Below are positions 9,083 to 15,968 of a stretch of DNA of 64,000 nt, piece after piece; position 1 is the first letter of the stretch; each line of letters opens with the position of its first letter. The stretch lies in the NCBI GenBank assembly GCA_028287505.1, contig JAQBPN010000011.1, positions 1 through 64,000 of the forward strand. The letters run 5' to 3'. Position numbers and translations under genes: made by a program. The notes beneath the pieces were generated by a model. That model was not told where the DNA came from. It was given only the letters and a program-made list of their open reading frames with translations, and searched no databases. The stretch comes from Fibrobacterota bacterium. GTDB lineage: Bacteria > Fibrobacterota > Fibrobacteria > UBA11236.

Positions 9083-9099
9083 CCTCCCGGAGGGAGGGC
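9081..9099 (-). terminator. Hairpin downstream of chitinase gene
   Basis: A 7-bp GC stem (GCCCTCC / GGAGGGC) with a 5-base loop lies 10 bases beyond the chitinase stop. There is no T-tract, so it is either a weak terminator or a 3'-end-protecting hairpin. Confidence 0.35.
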
Positions 9100-9109
9100 G
9101 GAGAAAGGC

Positions 9110-10291
9110 TTATTTCAGGATCAGGGTCTGCGCCGTCCGGCTTTCCGAACCGGCGGAAAGCTTGACAACGTAAGCGCCCGGGCGGACCTCGCCGTAGCTC
9201 TGATCGAGCGCGACGGTGTATGCGCCGGGCGCGCTCTTGCCGTGCACCAGGGTCTTCACCATGCGGCCGTCCGAACTGTACAGTCCCAGGTCCAGCACGG
9301 CGCCGGCAAGCTCAGCGGCCTGGGGAACCATGTAGCTGATGATGGGCTTGCCCATGGATCCGTTGCCGACGATGGTCATGGACAGTATTTCCTGCCCGGC
9401 CTGGCGGAAACTGGGTCCGGCCAAGCGGGTCGAAGCGGCGGGTACGTAAGGGAGGAGCGCGGCATGGCTGGGTTCCTGGCCATTGTAGCGATGGGTGTCC
9501 TGCTCGATGGCCCAGACCATCACGCCGCCATAGTTGTTGGCTATGGCATAGTCGCATTTCTGTTTGACCGAAGTCGGGTCGCAGTCCACTTCCGGATTGC
9601 CTTCTTCGTAGTCGAAGCCGATGCCCACGCCCATTTTCAATTTGGGAATGCCTTTGTCCACCAGGGCCTTGAAGTCATTGGTCAGGCCGGAGGCATGGGT
9701 CCAATAGCACATGTTGTTCATCTGGTCGAACACCTGGTACACGGGGCCGCAGGCATTGGCGATGTAGTTGGCCATGGCAACGGTCAGCATGGGCCTGGGG
9801 GTGATTTTGTCGAGCTCGGCGCGGAGCTCCTTGTTCAGGGCCTGGTAATTGGCTTCCTTGCCCCCGATTTCCTCCCAATCCATGTCCACGCCGTCGTACC
9901 CGTACTTCTGCATGAAATCGATGATGTTCTTGATGAAGGTCGCCCGTATCGTCGCATTCGCGCTGGCGGCCTGGAAATTCCCGCCCGTGCCGGCGCCTCC
10001 GAGGCAGATCAGGGCCTTGACGTTGTTCTTGTGCGCCTCGGCCACGAAACCTTTGCAGGATGCGTCGGTCAGGCCCATGTCCATTTTCACGCCGCCAGCG
10101 CCGCCGTTGGGAGTGATGGAAAAGTGGCACATGTGGGTGTACGCTTTCCAATTGATCTTGTTGACCGGGTATTTTCCCTGCGCCCATCCGGCATAGTATC
10201 CAGTGGACCAACCCACCTTTTTCTGGTCCTGAGCGAAGGTCAGGGTCGCCGCCGCCGCAATGGCGAGAACGAGGATGTTGGATTTCTTCAT
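9110..10291 (-). CDS. Secreted GH18 chitinase with C-terminal FlgD/sorting-type domain
   Basis: Hydrolyses beta-1,4-GlcNAc links in chitin by substrate-assisted retaining catalysis. Residues 1-20 are a signal peptide ending TLTFA. The GH18 barrel carries the family motif DGVDMDWE (133-140) with catalytic acid Glu140 and the upstream sugar-binding strand KALICLGGAG. The last 80 or so residues (LDLGLYSSDGRMVKTL to the terminal QTLILK) resemble the FlgD-like Ig or type-IX-type C-terminal sorting domains common in the FCB group, so the enzyme is probably exported and perhaps surface-attached. A GGGAGA ribosome site precedes the ATG. The catalytic domain is compact, with no visible chitin-binding module. 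Monocistronic. Confidence 0.9.
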   Translation of the reverse strand: MKKSNILVLAIAAAATLTFAQDQKKVGWSTGYYAGWAQGKYPVNKINWKAYTHMCHFSITPNGGAGGVKMDMGLTDASCKGFVAEAHKNNVKALICLGGAGTGGNFQAASANATIRATFIKNIIDFMQKYGYDGVDMDWEEIGGKEANYQALNKELRAELDKITPRPMLTVAMANYIANACGPVYQVFDQMNNMCYWTHASGLTNDFKALVDKGIPKLKMGVGIGFDYEEGNPEVDCDPTSVKQKCDYAIANNYGGVMVWAIEQDTHRYNGQEPSHAALLPYVPAASTRLAGPSFRQAGQEILSMTIVGNGSMGKPIISYMVPQAAELAGAVLDLGLYSSDGRMVKTLVHGKSAPGAYTVALDQSYGEVRPGAYVVKLSAGSESRTAQTLILK

Positions 10292-10705
10292 TGGATTCTC
10301 CCTGTTGAGTTCTTCAAATACCGCGCAACGGCGGCCAAGCCGTCGCTGAGTAACTCCTGCGTTACATTGCGGAATGAAGCGAAACTTCCCCCAGCCCCAC
10401 CTCTATGTCCTGGCGTTTATGATAATGCGACGGGAAAATATACGGGTTCGACAATTCCTCCCGGAGTCTGGTTTCCGCTTCTTGGCGAAAAACACGCAAA
10501 AACCCATTAGACCTCAGCAATTACCGACGGGAAATGGGGATTCCGGGTCAAAAACGGCATCTGCCTGGAATCGGATTTTGGGAATCGGGGAGTTCGGCCT
10601 GGAATCAGGATTCACATTTGTGAAATTATGCCGATCCGGCCCCGTTTCCGGGGGTGGAGAGGAGAATGGGTATCACGGCAGGTACCCCAGGGAATCGGAG
10701 AGATC
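10292..10705. other. 414-bp intergenic region without a supported gene
   Basis: This gap lies between the start of the chitinase gene and the terminator of the chaperone gene (both minus strand), so it must hold the chitinase promoter. The AT-richer part around 10415-10445 is the most promoter-like stretch, but no hexamer pair with proper spacing was found. Open frames crossing it have no ribosome site and no family resemblance. Confidence 0.5.
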
Positions 10706-10739
10706 AAAAAAAAGGGAAAGGCCGCGGCCTTTCCCTTTT
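10706..10739 (-). terminator. Strong rho-independent terminator of the chaperone gene
   Basis: A perfect 30-bp palindrome (10710-10739, centre CCGCGG) is followed on the minus strand by a run of eight T residues (10706-10713 on the complement). It lies 20 bases past the stop of the minus-strand peptidyl-prolyl isomerase gene, an ideal intrinsic terminator position. Confidence 0.9.
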
Positions 10740-10759
10740 CCGGTTCCCGGCGGGACGGG

Positions 10760-13360
10760 TTATTTCCTGGCCGTGGTATCCGCCTTGGCCGGCTTTTCGG
10801 CGGCGGGCGGCGTAGCGGGTTTCGCGGCGGCCTTGGCCGGCTTTGCCGCTTTGGCGGTCTTGGCGCTGTCGACCGGAGCGGGCGCCGCCGTCTTTGCGGC
10901 CTTGGTGGAATCGGGGGCCACGTAGCCGCTATCTCCTTCAAGGACCGGCATCAGTTTGCCGCCGCTGCGGATGTTGCGGATCATCCAGTCCGCATCGTCG
11001 GAGAGATCGCTGGAAGGATATATCGCCAGCATCTTTTCGAAGGCCCGCACGGCGGCGGAGTCGTTCTTGAGATGTTCGGCGTGGATGAATCCAACCATGA
11101 ACATGGCCTTGTAGTTGTTGCTGCTCTTGGGATACAGGTAGGACAGGCGGCGGTATTCGGCCAGAGCCTGCTGGTATTTCTCCTGCTCGATATAAATCTG
11201 GGCCAGGCCGAAGCAGATTGAATCCTGCAGGGTCTCATTCTTGGGGAACTCATCCCGCAGGCGCTGGTAAAGCTCCACGGCCACGTCCAGTTTGCGATCG
11301 TAGTGCAGGTTCTGGGCCTGCTTATAGGCCTCCTGGGGGTTCTTGATCTTGGGGGGCAGCAGGGTGGGGTCCATGATCACCACCTGGAATTCGCGCTGCA
11401 GGCGGTCCGTCTGGCGGTCTTCCGCCTTGGCGTAGGCGACGCCCTTCAGGTTCTGGAAGATGTCATAGCGGGATTCCTCGAAGGAGAGCGCGGTCGTGTC
11501 CTTGCGGTAGCGCTCAGGGCTGGTGCGGTACTCGATATCCAGGTCCTTGGAATCCACGGTGAGGAATGCCGCGATGTCGCGCACGAATTTATGGTAATCC
11601 TTTTCCGCGCTGTCCTTGGTGAAGAAGGCGCGGTTGGTCTCGAACGTCTTCTTCAGGGTCAGGGAGTCCAGGCCCGCGGTGCGGGAGATGATGGAATCCT
11701 GGTAGATCTGGCCCCAATAGTTCACGCGGTTCTCTTCGCGCTGGGCCTGCATCTTGACTTCGTCAAGCAGTCCCAGGCTCTTGGCTTCGGCCGTGGCCAG
11801 CTCCCAGGTCAGCAGATAGTCGACCAGGGCTTCACGGGTGTAGCGATCCTGCATATGCGCGGGGATTTCCTCGCGCAGGAACAAGACGTCCTTCTCGCGG
11901 ATGACATGGCCTTTGGGATAGATCGCGAGCGTGTCCGCGGGCCTGATGGTGTTGGTCTTCTCGGACTTGTATTCCAGCTTGGCCAGGGCCTGGACCCGCT
12001 CGAAGGCCTTCGCCTGCTTGGGGAACTTGGCGGTCAGCCAGAAGAGATGCCATTTCTTGGTGTCCGGGTTCTGGATGGGCGCGGGGAGGAGGCCCGGGGA
12101 CATGCTGTCCAGGGCGGAGAAGAGCGCCGGCATCATGCCGATTCCATCCGGAAGGCAATGGTCGCGTTTGATGAGACCAATCTGGCCCTGAGCGGGCTTG
12201 GTCCATGCGTTCTCGGAATATTGGCCGGCCAGCTTCTTGAAGCCGTCCAGATCCTTGATGTCCTTGGCGCGCTTGACCAGTTGGTCCTTGCTCTTGGACT
12301 CGATATGCCAGACATCGTAGGTTTCCGGGGAGAAGTAGTTGTCTTTGTGGGCCTCGTAGTATTTCCGGATTTCGGCGGGGGAGACCGAGTCGCTGGCACT
12401 GACCATTTTCACGGAGTACTTGGCCTTCAGATTGGCCAGGGCGTTGTCGGAGAGTTTGGACTTGTATTGGGTCAGATAGTCGTCGCCTACCTGCTTGCGG
12501 ACCGTTTCCAGGGGCGGAATCACCTGCGGCGTGCAGGCATCCACCTTGACCAGCAGCCAGGTGCTGTCCTTCTTGATGGGACGGGAGACCGCGCCGGTCT
12601 TGAGCTTGGTGGCGTCGTTGAAGAACAGGCTGTCCGGGTTGACGTTGCCGCCCAGTTCCCACATGGTTTCGCCCTTGACCTGGCGTCCCAGCTTGCCCTG
12701 GTTGGTTTTGCTGGCTTCATGGATGGAGTATTTCTTGGCGGCATCGCCGAAGGCAAGTCCGCCGGCCAGGGCCTTGGCGGCCTCATCGGCGGTTCTCTTG
12801 TCCTTGGTCTGGATCAGGGACAGGTCGCAGGCAGCCTTTTGCTCATACTTGCGGCTGTTGGCCTGATAGAAGGAATCCAGCGGGGCCTTGGCGACCACCA
12901 TGGAATCGGCCACCCGGGTGCGGACGTCCTCGAAAGGAAGCACCCGGCCGGAATCGTTCGCGAACTTGGCGGAGTTGGCTTTGTAGTACGCTTCCAGGTC
13001 GGCAACCGTGAAGCCCGCATTCTCGGCCAGAAAGGTCTGGAAGTAGGCCTGGGTGATGATGCGCTTGTCGATCAGGTCCTGGCGGCCCAAAAGGCTCGCG
13101 CTCTTGCCGTACTTGGATTTCTGGGCGGCCATGGCCTGGAGCTTTTGCTTCAACATGAAGTTGAATTGCTTACGCCGGGCTTCCGGATCCTTCATGATTT
13201 CGGCCTGGCGATCCGGGGTCATGGTTTTCAGCATGAATTCAAAGTCGCTTTGGGTATAGCTGGTTCCGGCGATCTTCGCCAGGACTTGACTGCGATCTTC
13301 CCGCTTGCCTTCACAGGCCACCAAGGCGAACAAGGGAAGGAGGCACAAAATGCGCTTCAT
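10760..13360 (-). CDS. Lipoprotein with two parvulin (PpiC/SurA-like) domains and TPR tail
   Basis: An 866-residue envelope chaperone/peptidyl-prolyl isomerase. The ATG at 13360 gives MKRILCLLPLFALVAC, a lipoprotein signal with lipobox LVAC, and has AAAGGAT upstream. A SurA-type N-terminal helical region (LAKIAGTSYTQSDFEFML, about 25-120) is followed by two parvulin-like segments: about 180-290, with 'YSIHEASKTNQGKLG', and a second about 345-450, with 'YSENAWTKPAQGQIG'. Then come a helical region and TPR-like helices (about 690-800, YQQALAEYRRLSYLYPKS). The tail is Ala/Lys/Pro-rich low complexity. It probably helps outer-membrane proteins fold in the periplasm. No essential neighbour; it ends in a strong terminator. 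Confidence 0.85.
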   Translation of the reverse strand: MKRILCLLPLFALVACEGKREDRSQVLAKIAGTSYTQSDFEFMLKTMTPDRQAEIMKDPEARRKQFNFMLKQKLQAMAAQKSKYGKSASLLGRQDLIDKRIITQAYFQTFLAENAGFTVADLEAYYKANSAKFANDSGRVLPFEDVRTRVADSMVVAKAPLDSFYQANSRKYEQKAACDLSLIQTKDKRTADEAAKALAGGLAFGDAAKKYSIHEASKTNQGKLGRQVKGETMWELGGNVNPDSLFFNDATKLKTGAVSRPIKKDSTWLLVKVDACTPQVIPPLETVRKQVGDDYLTQYKSKLSDNALANLKAKYSVKMVSASDSVSPAEIRKYYEAHKDNYFSPETYDVWHIESKSKDQLVKRAKDIKDLDGFKKLAGQYSENAWTKPAQGQIGLIKRDHCLPDGIGMMPALFSALDSMSPGLLPAPIQNPDTKKWHLFWLTAKFPKQAKAFERVQALAKLEYKSEKTNTIRPADTLAIYPKGHVIREKDVLFLREEIPAHMQDRYTREALVDYLLTWELATAEAKSLGLLDEVKMQAQREENRVNYWGQIYQDSIISRTAGLDSLTLKKTFETNRAFFTKDSAEKDYHKFVRDIAAFLTVDSKDLDIEYRTSPERYRKDTTALSFEESRYDIFQNLKGVAYAKAEDRQTDRLQREFQVVIMDPTLLPPKIKNPQEAYKQAQNLHYDRKLDVAVELYQRLRDEFPKNETLQDSICFGLAQIYIEQEKYQQALAEYRRLSYLYPKSSNNYKAMFMVGFIHAEHLKNDSAAVRAFEKMLAIYPSSDLSDDADWMIRNIRSGGKLMPVLEGDSGYVAPDSTKAAKTAAPAPVDSAKTAKAAKPAKAAAKPATPPAAEKPAKADTTARK

Positions 13361-13518
13361 AACGATCCTTTGGTTCTGATAAATCTGGGATATCCCCAAC
13401 ACGACGGGGAAACCCCGCAAGCGGCTTTAATTTAGTAAAAAGGAAAGGCAAAGGTTACAGGGGTAAGAGGAGGATGTGGGTGGAGTAGTAGGAGATTTGA
13501 GGTCGGGAGCCTCTTATT

Positions 13519-13664
13519 GGCGTTTCGTCGGGCGACGGGCGTCGGGCGTCGGGCGTAAAAACCAGTAGAATGGATGCCTTTTTGCCTTATCCCCGGTTTT
13601 TACGCCCAACGCCTAGGCGGAAGACCGGAGGCTGAGGGCAGGCCGTACGCCCGACGCCCGACGA
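13519..13664. repeat. CGTCGGG-heptamer palindromic element, copy A
   Basis: Left arm 13526-13555 is four tandem heptamers (CGTCGGG, one variant CGACGGG) ending GGGCG. The right arm ends with CGCCCGACGCCCGACGA at 13648-13664. The core contains the inverted pair GCGTAAAAACC / GGTTTTTACGC (13553-13605 region), a terminator-like stem. The left flank GGCGTTTCGTCGGGCG (13519-13534) is the exact reverse complement of the right end of copy C (40325-40340), which defines the element boundary. It occupies most of the 334-bp gap between the chaperone gene and the STAS gene; nothing else was seen there. Confidence 0.8.
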
Positions 13665-13694
13665 GGGACCTAAGGCAACGGACCCAATGACCTC

Positions 13695-14060
13695 TTACCT
13701 TCGCGACTGCAGCGAGGCGATCGCCTCTTCCACGTTATCGTAGATGTCCAAGAGGGTGTTGGCGCCGATGATCTCGATGATTTCGTAGACGTTGTCGTTC
13801 ACGTTGGCGATTTTGAAACAGCCGCTTTTTTCCTTGGCCGTCTTGCTGAAGTGGAGCAGAATGCCCAAGCCGGTGGAGTTCACGTAGCGCAGGTTGCGGA
13901 AGTCGGCGACGATTTGCACGAAACCTTCCTTGATGAGCTTGGTGACCTGGTCCAGGGTGGATTCCACGTTGGTCGCATCCAGATCGCCCATGAACTTGAT
14001 GAGTTTGCCGTGCGGGACATTGTCCAGGTCAGAGATCTGGAGTTCGATTTGGGTGTCCAT
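13695..14060 (-). CDS. STAS-domain anti-anti-sigma factor
   Basis: A 121-residue single STAS domain of the SpoIIAA/RsbV type. The phospho-acceptor region VNSTGLGIL carries the conserved serine, whose phosphorylation by an HATPase partner would switch binding to an anti-sigma factor or kinase. It is the third gene of a minus-strand set: 3 bp separate it from the upstream STAS-HATPase gene. It is cytoplasmic. The target of the switch (a sigma factor or other effector) is not in the window. Confidence 0.88.
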   Translation of the reverse strand: MDTQIELQISDLDNVPHGKLIKFMGDLDATNVESTLDQVTKLIKEGFVQIVADFRNLRYVNSTGLGILLHFSKTAKEKSGCFKIANVNDNVYEIIEIIGANTLLDIYDNVEEAIASLQSRR

Positions 14061-14063
14061 GGT

Positions 14064-14843
14064 CTAGCTATCCTCCCGCATTTTCGTGATTTTCACTTCG
14101 GTGCCCGATTTGTCTATGGAAACGTTGATGGAGTTGCTGATCAACTTCACCAAGGCCAGTCCGCGGCCGCGGGTATCCCCGGTCTGGGCCGTTTCCTTGT
14201 TGGCTTCCAGCACGTATTTGAGCTGGTTGGCCTTGTCCATCAATGTCTTGTTGCGAACCAGCAACTCGAATTTCTTGCGATCGATGCGGAGTTCCACCGA
14301 GATTTCCGGTTGCGAGGAATCCCCATGTTCGATGGCGTTGTTGGCGATTTCGTCCACGATGGTTTCTATGCGGAAGGAGTCGCGGGCGGTGTAGCCCTTT
14401 TGCTTGGCGATGCCGGCGATGAAGCGGCGGACCGCGGGAACCGATTGGAGCTTGGGAGGCAGGGTGATGCTCACCACCTGAGCCGTCTGGGTGTATTCCC
14501 AGTGGTAATGGTTGTAGGCGGTATGGGTGTCCGGATAGAACTGGAAGATCTTGTCGGCGCCCATCTGGATGAGGCGCTCGCGCAAGTCGTAATTGAGCCC
14601 GACAATCACCATGTTTCCGCCCTTTTCCACCAGGCGGAGCTTGCAGCCCATCAATTCGCCCCGGAAGGGGGAGGACACGAAGGTCACGTTCTCCATAAGA
14701 GCCACGATGAAGTACTTCTTGGAGTCTATGATCTCCTGGAAAATCTTGCTGGTGGCCTCGCAATCGCTGGCGTTGAGATCGCCCTCGAAGTGGAGCAGGA
14801 CGATGCGCTCGTCATGGGAACTGACTTGCTGGGAAATCCTCAT
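14064..14843 (-). CDS. STAS-HATPase fusion regulator (RsbV/RsbW-like in one chain)
   Basis: A 259-residue protein. Residues 1-110 form a STAS-like domain (FEGDLNASDCE, then FVSSPFRGELMGCKL where the phosphoserine loop would lie). Residues about 125-259 form a GHKL ATPase/kinase domain with the N-box VDEIANNAIEHG and G-box GDTRGRGLALVKL, as in SpoIIAB/RsbW serine kinases. The ATG overlaps the stop of the upstream HATPase gene (ATGA, 14840-14843). Combining antagonist and kinase modules in one chain suggests self-regulation or competition with the separate STAS protein downstream (inference). Confidence 0.85.
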   Translation of the reverse strand: MRISQQVSSHDERIVLLHFEGDLNASDCEATSKIFQEIIDSKKYFIVALMENVTFVSSPFRGELMGCKLRLVEKGGNMVIVGLNYDLRERLIQMGADKIFQFYPDTHTAYNHYHWEYTQTAQVVSITLPPKLQSVPAVRRFIAGIAKQKGYTARDSFRIETIVDEIANNAIEHGDSSQPEISVELRIDRKKFELLVRNKTLMDKANQLKYVLEANKETAQTGDTRGRGLALVKLISNSINVSIDKSGTEVKITKMREDS

Positions 14844-15355
14844 AGGTCGCTTTCGTAGAGGAGCTTTTCACGCTGGGGCTGGTTCTCGTCCGGGTCCTTG
14901 GTCTTGACCACGTGAACCTGGGTCTGGCCGTTTTCCCCGAGGTCTATCTTGATTTCGCTGCTGAGCATCTGGACGATGACCAGACCGCGGCCTTTTTTCT
15001 TGTCGTTGGACGGAGGCTTGGGGCTGTACACCGCGCGTTTCAGGTTTTCCAGGTTCTGGCGCGTGCCGCCCTGGTCCTGCACCGACAGGTTCATGGCGCC
15101 GTCTTCGAACTTGGCGGCCAAGGTGACCGAGCTGTGCACGTCCTGGGATCCATGGAGGATGCCGTTGGTCACCAGTTCGTCCACGATGATTTCCGTGCGG
15201 AAGCAGAATTTTTTCGAGAAGCCCTCGACCCTGGCGATTTCGGCCACGAATTGCCGCAACGGCGGAATATATTCCAGATCGCTGGGAAGATTGACGGAAT
15301 ACCCCGCAGCGCCGGCGGCACCCGAGGCCGATGTATTCTTTGACTGGCTATCCAA
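14840..15355 (-). CDS. Anti-sigma-type HATPase (RsbW/SpoIIAB family)
   Basis: A 171-residue GHKL serine-kinase/anti-sigma homologue with the N-box TEIIVDELVTNGILHG and G-box KKKGRGLVIVQM. The start is a TTG at 15355 with a GAGGGG site upstream; no good ATG precedes the domain. The first 15 residues are a flexible Ser/Ala/Gly tail. It is the first gene of the three-gene partner-switching set. No PP2C phosphatase (RsbU/SpoIIE type) or sigma factor is adjacent, so the rest of the cascade must lie elsewhere. Confidence 0.85.
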   Translation of the reverse strand: MDSQSKNTSASGAAGAAGYSVNLPSDLEYIPPLRQFVAEIARVEGFSKKFCFRTEIIVDELVTNGILHGSQDVHSSVTLAAKFEDGAMNLSVQDQGGTRQNLENLKRAVYSPKPPSNDKKKGRGLVIVQMLSSEIKIDLGENGQTQVHVVKTKDPDENQPQREKLLYESDL

Positions 15356-15452
15356 GCAAATCCCCTCTCGCTTCCCGAGTGGTATAAATTAACACCTATC
15401 GGGTTTTTTACAAACCTGTATTTCGATGCGCGCGGTAATTCCGAAGCCGCAT

Positions 15453-15743
15453 TCACTCATGCATTTTTTTTCCGGCCAGCGACGAGTCCATCCGGTACAC
15501 CATGGCCATGATCTGGGCCACCACTTCGTACAGTTCCTCGGGGATGCTGTGCCCCACGTCCACATCGCCCAGCAACTCCGCCAATTCCCCGTCGGGATGG
15601 ATGGGAATGTCCAGGTCCAACGCTTTCCTCACAAGCGCCTGGGCCAAAGCGCCCCGGCCGGAGGCTACCACCAACGGCGAAACATCTTCATCCTGCCTGT
15701 ACTTGAGGGCGACCGCCAATTTCAGCTTATGTTGGAATTCCAT
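15453..15743 (-). CDS. FlhB-like C-terminal-domain protein (FhlB type)
   Basis: A 96-residue cytoplasmic protein matching the cytoplasmic domain of FlhB/YscU export switches but with no membrane part. Key segments are AVALKYRQDEDVSPLVVASG, then IPIHPDGELAELLGDVDVG, then IPEELYEVVAQIMAMVYRM. The autocleavage NPTH motif of true FlhB is absent, as usual for this stand-alone family, some members of which can partly replace the FlhB C-domain. No flagellar genes are in the window. Downstream on the same strand lie the partner-switching genes, 97 bp away. Confidence 0.8.
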   Translation of the reverse strand: MEFQHKLKLAVALKYRQDEDVSPLVVASGRGALAQALVRKALDLDIPIHPDGELAELLGDVDVGHSIPEELYEVVAQIMAMVYRMDSSLAGKKMHE

Positions 15744-15968
15744 GGTGCGATTTTACGATATTGGTTAAGACTCGGAAATATCCCAGATTATATCATCCGG
15801 CCCGGCCGAATAGAAGGTCAAATCCTTATGGCCGCCAAAGACGGGAAACGCCGGTTATTAGTAATTTGAGACATTGGACGCCAATCCGTCGGAGTCGGAA
15901 TCCGATTCGGACGGAGTTACGTAAGCCCATGCGAATCAAAAGGTTGCACAACCCTGCGGGTGGGACGG

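Noticed and set aside
10374-10925. 183-codon open frame on the plus strand in the 10.3-10.7 kb gap
   Set aside because: No ribosome site, runs through the terminator and into the antisense of the chaperone gene, and turns into Ala/Gly low complexity.
11303-13435. 710-codon open frame on the plus strand
   Set aside because: Antisense to the parvulin/TPR lipoprotein, whose lipobox, domains and terminator fit the minus strand.
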